From: Caenispirillum bisanense
GTDB taxonomy: Bacteria; Pseudomonadota; Alphaproteobacteria; Rhodospirillales; UBA2165
Length of the DNA stretch: 55,594 nt
Assembly (NCBI GenBank): GCA_945877815.1
Contig: CAMDWJ010000027.1
Coordinates: forward strand, 1 to 55,594
Direction of reading: 5' to 3'
Part shown: positions 17,837 through 25,963 of the stretch, in pieces
Layout of the letters: each line of letters opens with the position of its first letter
How positions within the stretch are numbered: position 1 is the first letter of the stretch
The notes under the pieces: model-generated
What the model was told of the DNA's origin: nothing
The model's database searches: none
Seen by the model: only the letters and a program-made list of their open reading frames with translations
Position numbers and translations under genes: made by a program

Positions 17837-18937
17837 TCAGTGCCCGGTTATTTCCTTGAAAATCTTGATGGTCGCGTCGACCTCTTCACTGCCCTTTTCG
17901 GACGAAACGAAGACATAGTTCCTCGGGTTCGAAAAATCCGGCAGGGAGCTTTCGTGGCCTTTAAAGGGTGCCACGTCCTTGCGCATGCTGACCGCCCCGC
18001 TGTTGTTTTGCTTGGCCCGGGCATTCACCCAAACCTCCTGGCCTTCCTTGGACAGGTACCAATTGACGAAGACCTTCATGGCCTCGGGATGCGGCGGGTT
18101 TTTCGGAATGCTCAATCCCGCCGAGGTCGCGGCGGCGAATTGGCGAAGTTGCTCGACGTCCTTGCAGCCGCCATCGGCGCGGCATTTGTCCCAGATATAG
18201 CTTTCAAGACCGATCGCGATGGCCTGGCCGCCGCGCACGACCGCCGTTTCAAGTTGTTGCGGATTCTCAAAAAACTTCGGCTCCTGATCCTTAAGCAATC
18301 TGCGCACGAAATCCGGTCCCATGACGCCGTAGCCGGTCGCCACGGCGAAAGTACCGCCGTTGGGAACGGACAAATCCCGGATCGAAATCTTGCCCTTGAA
18401 TTTCGGGTTCAGAAAATCGTCCCAGCTTTCGAGCTTCGCCTCGGGCACTACCGAGATGTTGCGCAGCACGTAGAATTCGACCCGGTTGGCATTGGTGAAA
18501 ACACGGCGCCCGGCATCGCCGAACAAGAAATCGGGATGGCGCCAATTCGCCGGATCTTTTACCTCGGGCAAAATGAAATAGGGCTCCATTGGGGCGAGCA
18601 GACCCGCCGGAGCCGCCGAATTGACCATGTTCGAGGTGCCGCCCATCCAGACGTCCCAGGTGAATTTCCCGCTTTGCTGTTCCGTCTGGATGCGCGCGAG
18701 CGCAGAGGACGGTCGCATGATCGTCGGCTCCGCCTTGATGGAAAAACGGCTGGAGAATTCCGCCATGACGGTCGTATAGGCTTCTTCCGGCGCAATCGAC
18801 ACCGACAGGGACTGGCCTTTTGCCTTCTCGAGGGTGTTCTTCCACTCGTCCTGCCAACTCGGCGATTGCGCCCCGGCCGGCCCTACTAAGGGCATCGTCA
18901 TGGCCAAGAGGAAAAACCCTGCCAGTCGTGCGAACAT
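17837..18937 (-). CDS. ABC-type extracellular solute-binding protein (family 1, Fbp-like)
   Basis: A 366-residue periplasmic binding protein. The first 23 residues form a signal peptide (hydrophobic stretch FFLLAMTMPLV, likely cut after GPAGA). The mature part has the two-lobed pattern of iron or small-anion binding proteins, with YIWDKCRADGGCKD as a possible disulfide loop. The start follows GGGAGGG. It sits at the end of a catabolic operon, with no permease or ATPase gene anywhere in the window, so it must borrow a transporter or act as a sensor or scavenger. Its ligand is unknown. Confidence 0.85.
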   Translation of the reverse strand: MFARLAGFFLLAMTMPLVGPAGAQSPSWQDEWKNTLEKAKGQSLSVSIAPEEAYTTVMAEFSSRFSIKAEPTIMRPSSALARIQTEQQSGKFTWDVWMGGTSNMVNSAAPAGLLAPMEPYFILPEVKDPANWRHPDFLFGDAGRRVFTNANRVEFYVLRNISVVPEAKLESWDDFLNPKFKGKISIRDLSVPNGGTFAVATGYGVMGPDFVRRLLKDQEPKFFENPQQLETAVVRGGQAIAIGLESYIWDKCRADGGCKDVEQLRQFAAATSAGLSIPKNPPHPEAMKVFVNWYLSKEGQEVWVNARAKQNNSGAVSMRKDVAPFKGHESSLPDFSNPRNYVFVSSEKGSEEVDATIKIFKEITGH

Positions 18938-19007
18938 AATTACCCTCCCTGGAGATCTTGTTTATTTTTTACGGAACGACACCTCCGCGATCGCGCCTCG
19001 CCGCGGC

Positions 19008-20297
19008 TCACCACTTACAAACGAGCCCTTCCGCGAAATGCTTCTGCCAATCGGCTCCTTTCGGTACCAGCCCGTCATGCGGGCGGCATAGACCATGTGC
19101 CTTTGGATCGCTTCCGCGCGGCCGCCTGCCTGACTCGACATCGCGCGTCGCTTCCAACAGCAAGTTACGCATGGCGATGATCGCCTTGTCCGTGGAGCCG
19201 AGATTTTCCATGGTGCGGTCGCAGATCATTTTGCCATCGACGCCGCCCATGGCTTCCTGGAGCGCGAAATCTTGCGTATTGACGCCGACAATGCCGGTGA
19301 AGTTGCTTTTCTTCTGCATTTCGCGGTCGATTAGGTAGTCGTTGGTCGGATTGCGCTTAAGAATGAAGCCCCCGGGGATCAGATCGTCTTTGCCTCGGCC
19401 GGCAGATTTTTCCATCTGCTCAACATATTCGGGATCGAGTCGTGCGCTCTCGTCCACGCCAGCCTTCCAGTTGTAGACAAAGGTCTGTTCGTCGTCGATC
19501 GGCACCCAGATATGGCCGTCGTGCTTGGGAACGTGATTGCTTGAGCGGCCCGGATTACGTGCGACCCCGGCGCGCATCTGTTGCCATGGCATGACATATT
19601 GATAGACGCGCACATAGGTGCCGTCTTCCTGTGCATCGCGGTGCGAGACGTAATAATAACCGTAATCGGTCTTTTCGACGTCGAGGCGTGGCGCGCGGTC
19701 GCGCTGGCGGAATTCGAGCTTGTCGCCCAATTTGTTGTTGTGCAGGTAGGACGAATGCGCGGTATCCAAGCCGCCTTCAAGCGCCTGCAACCAATTGCAG
19801 TGTTCGTAGGTCTTAGACACATGGCGATGGGTCTCCGGTGCGCGCATCCATTCGTAGTCCGGCGGCTCCGGCATCATGTCTTGGGGCCCGAGATAAGCGA
19901 AGATCAGGCCGGCCTTCTCGAAGGTCGGATAGGCCGTGATCTTGATATGATCCTTCATCTTGCTGGATATCGGCTCGGTCGGCAGATCGACGCAATTGCC
20001 GGCGGCGTCGAATTTCCAGCCGTGATAGACGCAGCGCAGGCCGCATTCCTCATTACGGCCATAGAACATCGGCGCCCGGCGGTGCGGACAATAGGCGTCA
20101 ACCAGACCGACGCGGCCTGAGGTATCGCGGAAAGCAACCAGATCTTCACCCAACAGGCGCACCCGCACCGGAGCGCCGTCGGGCTCCTGCACTTCCCTAG
20201 ACAGCAGAATCGGCTGCCAGTAGCGGCGCATCACTTCTCCCATCGGAGTGCCGCGGGAAACTCGAGTCAGACGGACATTATCTTCAAAGGACAACAT
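19008..20297 (-). CDS. Rieske non-haem iron oxygenase, alpha subunit (phthalate 4,5-dioxygenase-like)
   Basis: A 429-residue ring-hydroxylating oxygenase. The Rieske cluster ligands are Cys70, His72, Cys89 and His92 (CPH and CVYHGW). The mononuclear iron site is in the GGLDTAHSSYLH segment. The overall layout, with an N-terminal Rieske domain and a long C-terminal catalytic domain and no beta subunit, is that of the phthalate/vanillate group. The start follows TGAGGAG. No ferredoxin or reductase gene is nearby, so electrons must come from a partner encoded elsewhere. It is preceded by CoxG, FAH and hydrolase genes on the same strand. Confidence 0.9.
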   Translation of the reverse strand: MLSFEDNVRLTRVSRGTPMGEVMRRYWQPILLSREVQEPDGAPVRVRLLGEDLVAFRDTSGRVGLVDAYCPHRRAPMFYGRNEECGLRCVYHGWKFDAAGNCVDLPTEPISSKMKDHIKITAYPTFEKAGLIFAYLGPQDMMPEPPDYEWMRAPETHRHVSKTYEHCNWLQALEGGLDTAHSSYLHNNKLGDKLEFRQRDRAPRLDVEKTDYGYYYVSHRDAQEDGTYVRVYQYVMPWQQMRAGVARNPGRSSNHVPKHDGHIWVPIDDEQTFVYNWKAGVDESARLDPEYVEQMEKSAGRGKDDLIPGGFILKRNPTNDYLIDREMQKKSNFTGIVGVNTQDFALQEAMGGVDGKMICDRTMENLGSTDKAIIAMRNLLLEATRDVESGRRPRGSDPKAHGLCRPHDGLVPKGADWQKHFAEGLVCKW

Positions 20298-20368
20298 GAT
20301 GCGCGCTCCTCAGGCTTGCGGTTGCGTCATAAAGCTCGGCCCTGGTAGGTGTTTATTATCAAAACGTA

Positions 20369-20379
20369 TAACTGAGTTA
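20369..20379. promoter_or_regulatory. Short palindrome upstream of the Rieske oxygenase gene
   Basis: TAACT-G-AGTTA is a perfect 5+1+5 inverted repeat, 72 bases upstream of the Rieske start, in a 267-base AT-richer gap between it and coxG. The gap suggests the oxygenase has its own promoter. The site is short, so the call is tentative. Confidence 0.35.
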
Positions 20380-20564
20380 ATGTATCGTACCCATCTGGAG
20401 GGCCGATTGAACAGACTAATTCTTGAAATTTCCGCCGACGTGTTGTCGCCGGACTAGGCGAAAGCCCTGGTTTCTCTGCCCAACAGCCCGAACCCTCGAA
20501 CCGCATGAAGGCTAGGAATTGCCGATTCCGCCATCGCCAGGAGGCTCCATCGGGTGCCATGAGA

Positions 20565-21130
20565 CTATTGGGAGTCTGACTCCTCGTCCTTCTTGAACAT
20601 CCGCTTGCCGGCACCCCAGAGCACGCCGGCCACCGATACCGAGGGCGCATCGCCGGCTGCGGCGATGCCGCCGCCCGCGATCTCCTGTTCCAGGTTCTTG
20701 GCGAAGCGCGCGATGATCTCGTCGGCCACCGCCTTCATAATGCCGACGCCGCGGCCGTATTGCGCAACCGATCCCGACAGGGTGACGTCAGAATTCGCGA
20801 TCACGCGGGTCGCCCCGTTGCCGGCATCTTCGAGGCGGATGCGGAATTCGGCCGAGGCGCGGCCTCGCCCCTTGGCCTCCGCTCCGGCGCCTGTCACGCG
20901 CACGCAGCGGTTCGCCTCGTCGATCTCCTCGATGGTCGCGACACCCGCAAAGGTGAGCGCCACCGGCCCCCCCTTACATTCACTTTTCCTTTGTAGGTGC
21001 GCGCATCAACCGTTTCGGTGAGTTCCGCACCCGGCAGGCATTTGGCGATACGCGGCACATCGAGCAGGACGTGCCAAGCATCGCAAATCGGCAGCGGAAC
21101 CTCGAAATTGTTTTCGAACGAAAGAGCCAT
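20565..21130 (-). pseudogene. coxG: CoxG-like SRPBCC protein, broken by a frameshift
   Basis: CoxG proteins bind hydrophobic or quinone partners and recruit CO-dehydrogenase-type enzymes to the membrane. The N-terminal half (MALSFENNFEVPLP to TYKGKVNV) reads from 21130 and the remainder (ALTFAGVATIEEIDEANR onward) in the next frame down to 20565. The switch falls on a run of seven C at 20967-20973; one more base would restore the frame as R-G-G-P-V-A-L-T-F. Corrected length is about 188 residues, normal for the family. It lies 10 bases after the FAH gene. A sequencing error in the run is as likely as decay. Confidence 0.8.
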
Positions 21131-21140
21131 CAGATAATTG

Positions 21141-22019
21141 TCATGAATGTGCGCGCACCGGCACCTGCATGCTGCCCAAGGTCTCGAATTCGAAATCGAT
21201 GGTGTCGCCGGGTTTCACTGGGCCGACGCCCTGGCACGTGCCGGTCATGATGATGTCTCCGGGATGCAGCGTGTAGAAGTTCGAGCCCCAAGAGATCTGC
21301 TGCTTGATATACATGATCATGTCTTTGGTGTTCGATTTCTGGCGGCTTTCGCCGTTCACCTTAAGCTCGAAATTCAGATTCTGCGGATCGGCGACCTCGT
21401 CCTTGGTGACCAGCCACGGACCCAACACGGAATAAGTATCGATCGACTTGCGCATCGAACGGTCTTCCTTGCCGCGCACCACCATATCCATCGCCAAGGC
21501 ATAGCCGACGATGTAATCGTAGGCCTTGTCTTCCGGGATATCGGAGCCGGTCGTGCCGATGATGACGCCAAGCTCGGCCTCGTGGTCGTTGCGGCGGTCG
21601 GGAAAGCGCGTCGCGATACCTTCGGACGGGCCAATGAGCGACGAATTCGCCTTCAGGAACAGGCCTTGCACGAGCACGCTATCGACGCCGCGTTCGGGAA
21701 TGCCGCGCGATTGCGCCGCCACCGACATGTCGGCCGCCATCTCGTCTCGATGCGCCTGATAGTTGGTGGGTACGCCGATGATCTTGGACGGATGCGCGAC
21801 CGGGCTTTTGAAACGCAAGGTATCGGGATTGAGCGCCAGCGCTTTGTCCGCCAGGGCCTCCATCTCCGAACGCCAATTCTCGAGATTGGCGATCAGCGGA
21901 TCGCCGACTGGAAATGGGTAGCGGATCATCGGCAGCTTATCGAGGATGGTGGTGATGTCGTGGACGCCATCCTTGCGGACGATTCCGATACGGTCGTCGT
22001 TGAAGCGGCAGATGCGCAT
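21141..22019 (-). CDS. Fumarylacetoacetate hydrolase (FAH) family protein
   Basis: A 292-residue enzyme of the FAH fold, which hydrolyses C-C bonds in acylpyruvates or decarboxylates or hydrates related 2-oxo acids, with a Mg/Mn ion. The metal-binding acidic residues are in DHEAELGVIIG and the segment around LAMDM; GDIIMTGTCQGVG is the C-terminal signature. It lies 17 bases downstream of the alpha/beta hydrolase and 10 upstream of coxG. With the nearby Rieske oxygenase it could handle a ring-fission product. A second FAH gene is at 24349. Confidence 0.88.
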   Translation of the reverse strand: MRICRFNDDRIGIVRKDGVHDITTILDKLPMIRYPFPVGDPLIANLENWRSEMEALADKALALNPDTLRFKSPVAHPSKIIGVPTNYQAHRDEMAADMSVAAQSRGIPERGVDSVLVQGLFLKANSSLIGPSEGIATRFPDRRNDHEAELGVIIGTTGSDIPEDKAYDYIVGYALAMDMVVRGKEDRSMRKSIDTYSVLGPWLVTKDEVADPQNLNFELKVNGESRQKSNTKDMIMYIKQQISWGSNFYTLHPGDIIMTGTCQGVGPVKPGDTIDFEFETLGSMQVPVRAHS

Positions 22020-22036
22020 GTCGAAGTCTCCCTTAT

Positions 22037-22858
22037 CTATTTCGCAGTTTGGTTGGCGCCATTGAAAAACGTCATGACGGCGGACGCAAACATTTCCGGC
22101 GAGGAGGTCATGGCGGAATGACCCTCGCCTGGTAATTCGACGATTTCGGTTCCGGCGATCCCGCCTCGGATGCGTTCGGCCGCGCGCAGCATACCGGGAC
22201 GCGAGGTGCCGCCCACCATTACCGCGAGCGAGCTTTTGAAGTTCACGTACTTCGCCGGGTCGAATTCATAATCGCTCACCAATGAAAGTTCGCGTGGAAC
22301 CGTCGGCGCCATCGAGCGCCAGCGACCCCAAGCCTTGGGATTCGTCTTCTGGCGTTCGACTGCTTCCGGCGATGAGCCCAGGAAGTCGCGCAGATAAAGG
22401 GTGATCATTTCGTCGATCTCGCCCTTGGCCAATAGTTCGGCCATGGTACGGATCAACGGCTTGCGCGGATCTACCCCATCGATGCGCTCATACAACGGCA
22501 TCGGCGGCTCATACAACATCACCGAGTGGAGCTTCTCCGTCTGCCACATGGCTTCCAGGCAGACGAGCGCGCCGTAGGAACGCGCGAACAGATTGACCGG
22601 CCCGGTCTCGGCATGAATGGCATCGATGACGGCGAGCATGTCACCCGCCTCGTCCATGAAGCCTTGGGGGAAATCATCGCTCGACTCCCCGCGCCCGCGC
22701 CGGTCCACTCCATACAGCGTGAAACGTTTGCCGAGCATCGGTGAGACACGGCCGTAGCGGCTTTGATCATCGCCGGTACCGCTGACCAGCATCATGGGTG
22801 GGCCCGCACCTTCGACGACAACGGAAATGACGATGCCGTCCGCCGACGTTACTTTCAT
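22037..22858 (-). CDS. Alpha/beta-fold hydrolase
   Basis: A 273-residue serine hydrolase. The nucleophile elbow reads FARSYGAL (Ser in the A-R-S-Y-G form), the oxyanion region is near LVSGTGDDQSR, and the catalytic His is in PGEGHSAM. It is the first gene of the minus-strand operon and divergent from the CaiB gene at 23054. Ester, lactone or C-C hydrolysis are all possible; the sequence does not separate them. Confidence 0.85.
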   Translation of the reverse strand: MKVTSADGIVISVVVEGAGPPMMLVSGTGDDQSRYGRVSPMLGKRFTLYGVDRRGRGESSDDFPQGFMDEAGDMLAVIDAIHAETGPVNLFARSYGALVCLEAMWQTEKLHSVMLYEPPMPLYERIDGVDPRKPLIRTMAELLAKGEIDEMITLYLRDFLGSSPEAVERQKTNPKAWGRWRSMAPTVPRELSLVSDYEFDPAKYVNFKSSLAVMVGGTSRPGMLRAAERIRGGIAGTEIVELPGEGHSAMTSSPEMFASAVMTFFNGANQTAK

Positions 22859-22954
22859 GTTTTCGACCCCCAGTTCCGATTGGTTTCAAGTTTGTTGCCG
22901 ATGGCGCCATTCTTTTCAACCGGGGCTTTCAAGCCGCTTAACTTCCGTTCAGCG

Positions 22955-22977
22955 AAACACTACCGGCACCAGTGTTT
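22955..22977. promoter_or_regulatory. Inverted repeat in the divergent gap (possible operator)
   Basis: AAACACT and AGTGTTT form a perfect 7-bp inverted repeat around a 9-base spacer, midway between the divergent hydrolase and CaiB genes. The 16-base centre-to-centre spacing is suitable for a dimeric repressor. Confidence 0.45.
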
Positions 22978-22992
22978 ACCTAGTTAATGGCG

Positions 22993-23011
22993 TTTCCTAT
23001 TGTCACGGAAA
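22993..23011. promoter_or_regulatory. TTTCC/GGAAA inverted repeat (possible second operator)
   Basis: TTTCC and GGAAA are separated by nine bases. The arms match those of the perfect palindrome at 9276-9292, but with wider spacing, so control by the same or a related IclR protein is possible. It lies 42 bases upstream of the CaiB start. Confidence 0.35.
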
Positions 23012-23053
23012 GCGCTCGCCGGATGGGCCGATCGTATAAAGGGAGACGAGTTC

Positions 23054-24301
23054 ATGCCGATACCCATAGATACGCCGCGCCAAGGCCCCCTTTCGCATAT
23101 CCGTGTGCTCGATCTCACGACGCATCTGGCCGGTCCCTATGCGACCCAAATCCTCGGCGATCTCGGCGCCCAGATCATCAAGCTTGAGGCGCCGGGCGGT
23201 GAAAGCACCCGCCACATGCCGCCGCATTTCATCGCCGGAACAAGCACCTATTTCCATTCGATCAACCGCAACAAGCAGTCGATCGTCGTAGATCTGAAAT
23301 CGCCCGAAGGAAAACAAGTCGCCAAGGATTTAGCCGACGAATGCGATATCCTGATCGAGAACAGCCGTCCCGGCGTGATGCAGCGCCTCGGGCTCGCCTA
23401 CGAAAATCTGGCGCCCGGCCGCCCCGGCTTGATCTATTGCTCGCTCTCCGGCTTCGGGCAGGACGGACCGGACCGCGATCTGCCCGCCCTCGACATCATC
23501 GTCCAGGCATTGTCCGGCGGCATGAGCATGACGGGCGAAAAAGGCGGCAAGGCGGTGCGCGCCGGCCTGCCGATCGGCGACGTGTGCGCCGGTATGTATT
23601 GCGTGATCGGCGTGTTGGCTGCACTCGCCCGGCGCACCGAAAGCGGCGAAGGCGACTATATCGACGTCGCCATGCTCGACGTCCAGATCGCCTTCCTCTG
23701 CTATCAGGCCGCCGCCTATTTCCACACCGGCAAGGTGCCGGGACGACAGGGCCGCGAGCACGACATGATCCCGCTGATCAATTGCTTCGAGACCAAGGAC
23801 GGCGTCGAAGTCGTGATCGCCGCCAACTCGGCGACCGGGTTCAAATCGCTGTCGGATTTCTTGGGCGTGCCGGAGCTGCCGGAAGATCCGCGCTACAAGG
23901 AACCGCGCGAACGCCTGAAGAACAAGGAGTCGCTCGTCGCCACGCTGCGTGATGCGTTCAAGACGCGCACGGCAGCCGAGATCATGGCGCACCTGCGCGA
24001 ACAAGGCGTGCCGGTCGGCATCGTCAACACGGTCGACACGGCGCTCGACAACGAGCAGGTGAAACATCGCGGCATGATCTTAGAGCTGAAGGGCGAAAGC
24101 GAAGAGGAACGCGCGCGCGTCGTCGGCGATCCGATCAAGATCCGCAAGGCAGGACGCACAGGCCATACCTATGCGCCGCGCCTGGGTGCGGATTCGCGCG
24201 CCATCCTGCACGAGATCCTGCGTTACGACGCGGCCAAGATCGAAAGCCTGCTCGCATCCGGCGCGGTACAGGAAAAGGGCCTCGCCAAAGCGGCGGAATA
24301 A
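23054..24301 (+). CDS. CaiB/BaiF family (class III) CoA-transferase, second copy
   Basis: A 415-residue CoA-transferase very similar to the one at 7106. The likely catalytic Asp is residue 147 (PALDIIVQALSGG), with the family start LSHIRVLDLTTHLAGPYATQ. The ATG at 23054 has AGGGAGACGAG ahead of it; the frame is open 54 bases further, but those residues do not match the paralogue. It forms a two-gene operon with an FAH hydrolase, which ends at a strong terminator. Likely role: activation of an organic acid to its CoA ester. Confidence 0.9.
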   Translation: MPIPIDTPRQGPLSHIRVLDLTTHLAGPYATQILGDLGAQIIKLEAPGGESTRHMPPHFIAGTSTYFHSINRNKQSIVVDLKSPEGKQVAKDLADECDILIENSRPGVMQRLGLAYENLAPGRPGLIYCSLSGFGQDGPDRDLPALDIIVQALSGGMSMTGEKGGKAVRAGLPIGDVCAGMYCVIGVLAALARRTESGEGDYIDVAMLDVQIAFLCYQAAAYFHTGKVPGRQGREHDMIPLINCFETKDGVEVVIAANSATGFKSLSDFLGVPELPEDPRYKEPRERLKNKESLVATLRDAFKTRTAAEIMAHLREQGVPVGIVNTVDTALDNEQVKHRGMILELKGESEEERARVVGDPIKIRKAGRTGHTYAPRLGADSRAILHEILRYDAAKIESLLASGAVQEKGLAKAAE

Positions 24302-24348
24302 GGCCTAAAACTAGCCCCTCGATTTCCGATCAAAAAGGTAGGGAGACT

Positions 24349-25281
24349 ATGGTCGATTACAGATTGTTGAATTACGGGGAAAACGTCGCGGAAGCCCGCC
24401 CGGCGGTCTGCGTCGGCGATGCGATCCTCGATATCCAGGATGCGCTGGCCGATGTCGGCAACCCCAAGAGCTTCGTCGCCACCTCCACCCTCACCATCCT
24501 CGAGAAGTGGGATGCGGCGGAGCCGGTGCTCGAACAGATCGCCGAGAAGCTCGCGGGCGGTCATGCGAAGGCGAAGAAGCTCGCGTCCGTCAAATTGCAG
24601 GCGCCGCTACTCTATCCCTGGGCGATCTTCAATGCGGGTTCGAACTACTCCGAACATCAGGCAGAGATGGGGCAACAGGAAGCAACCGATAAATCGGTGA
24701 CGCAGCCCTACATGTTCTTGAAATCGCCGGCGCACACGGTCATCGGTCCGGACCAAAATATCCGCATCCCGCATGTGACCAACCAGGTCGACTGGGAAGG
24801 CGAGTTCGGCGTGGTGATCGGTCGCTACGGCCGCAATCTGACGAAAGCGAATGCGCGTTCGGTCGTCGCCGGCTATACGATCTTCAACGATCTGTCGGCG
24901 CGCGATCTCGGCGCGCGGGCCGATTGGCCGCGCTTCCGCACCGACTGGTTCGGCCACAAGAGCTTCGAAACGTCGGGCCCGATGGGCCCCTGGATCGTGC
25001 CCGCCAAGCAGATCAAGGATCCCTACCAGTGCCGTATCGAGACCTTCGTGAACGAAGAGCGCAAGCAAAACGCGCTGGCAGGCGAGATGATTTTCAACAT
25101 CGAAGAGCAGATCGAATATATCTCGGCGCGGCTCACGCTGCGTCCGGGCGATCTGATCTCGACCGGAACGCCGTCCGGCGTCGGCCGTCCGAAAGGCACT
25201 TTCCTGAAGCCGGGCGATACGGTCCGCATAGCGATCAGCGGCATCGGCGAGCTTAAAAACCCGGTCGTCGCGGGGGTTTAA
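24349..25281 (+). CDS. Fumarylacetoacetate hydrolase (FAH) family protein, second copy
   Basis: A 310-residue FAH-fold enzyme with the core segment DWEGEFGVVIGRYG carrying the metal ligands and the C-terminal signature GDLISTGTPSGVG. The N-terminal part is longer and different from the copy at 21141, so the two are not recent duplicates. The start follows AGGGAGACT. It is 47 bases after CaiB and is followed by an intrinsic terminator. Candidate substrates are acylpyruvates such as fumarylpyruvate from the gentisate route (a gentisate dioxygenase lies at 37408), but this is inference. Confidence 0.88.
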   Translation: MVDYRLLNYGENVAEARPAVCVGDAILDIQDALADVGNPKSFVATSTLTILEKWDAAEPVLEQIAEKLAGGHAKAKKLASVKLQAPLLYPWAIFNAGSNYSEHQAEMGQQEATDKSVTQPYMFLKSPAHTVIGPDQNIRIPHVTNQVDWEGEFGVVIGRYGRNLTKANARSVVAGYTIFNDLSARDLGARADWPRFRTDWFGHKSFETSGPMGPWIVPAKQIKDPYQCRIETFVNEERKQNALAGEMIFNIEEQIEYISARLTLRPGDLISTGTPSGVGRPKGTFLKPGDTVRIAISGIGELKNPVVAGV

Positions 25282-25305
25282 GCGTCTTCATTGCGCAATG
25301 TCAGA

Positions 25306-25333
25306 GGCCGGGCCGCAAGGTCCGGTCTTTTTT
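25306..25333 (+). terminator. Intrinsic terminator after the CaiB-FAH operon
   Basis: GGCCGGGCC and GGTCCGGTC pair over nine bases (two G-T pairs) around a GCAA tetraloop and are followed by TTTTTT, 25 bases after the FAH stop. Confidence 0.85.
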
Positions 25334-25355
25334 CTGTTTAGCACTCTCATAAAGC

Positions 25356-25444
25356 CGTCATGCGAGAGCTTGACCCGCACATCCATCTTTACGACGCTTC
25401 AACGAAGAAGCTGGATGGCCGGATCAAGTCCGGCCATGACGACG
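25356..25444. repeat. Intergenic palindromic repeat, family D
   Basis: GTCATGCGAGAGCTTGACCC at the left and GGCCGGATCAAGTCCGGCC then ATGACG at the right form the two arms of a degenerate inverted element. The right arm holds a 7-bp hairpin with loop TCAAG. It lies just upstream of the cupin gene's ribosome site. Confidence 0.6.
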
Positions 25445-25460
25445 CAATTGGGAGGCCACC

Positions 25461-25958
25461 ATGAAACCGATCCTCAATATCGACGAACTCGCATACGCGC
25501 CCTGGGGGCGCGGCGACACATTCGAAGCCAAGATCGGTGCCATCGACATCAAGATCGGCGCGCAAAAAATGGGCTACAACATCACGATCGTGCCAGCCGG
25601 CAAGCGCGCCTTTCCGCGTCACAGCCATCACGTCAACGAAGAGATGTTTTTCGTCATTGAGGGCACCGGCGAGTTGCGCGTCGGCGATAAGATTTTTCCG
25701 ATCAAGCAAGGCGACGTCATCGCCTGCCCGCCGGGCGGACCGGAAACCGCGCACCAGATCGTCAACAATTCGAATTCCGAGCTTAAATATCTATCGGTCA
25801 GCACGATGATCTCGCCCGAGCTGTGCGAATATCCGGATTCTGGAAAATTCGGCTCGTTCCACCATCTGCCACCCGGCCCGGACGGCACGCCCCAGCGCAT
25901 GCGTTTCATCAACAAGGCGCAGACCAATATGGACGATTATTGGGACGGTGAGGTCTAA
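25461..25958 (+). CDS. Single-domain cupin protein
   Basis: A 165-residue cupin. The two conserved motifs are visible: HSHHVNEEMFFVIEG (His, His, Glu metal ligands) and GDVIACPPGGPETAHQ (final His). A metal ion is therefore probable. Such small cupins act as isomerases, dioxygenases or binding proteins; nothing here selects one. The start follows GGGAGG. It is convergent with the minus-strand operon ending at 25964. Confidence 0.8.
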   Translation: MKPILNIDELAYAPWGRGDTFEAKIGAIDIKIGAQKMGYNITIVPAGKRAFPRHSHHVNEEMFFVIEGTGELRVGDKIFPIKQGDVIACPPGGPETAHQIVNNSNSELKYLSVSTMISPELCEYPDSGKFGSFHHLPPGPDGTPQRMRFINKAQTNMDDYWDGEV

Positions 25959-25963
25959 CCCGG

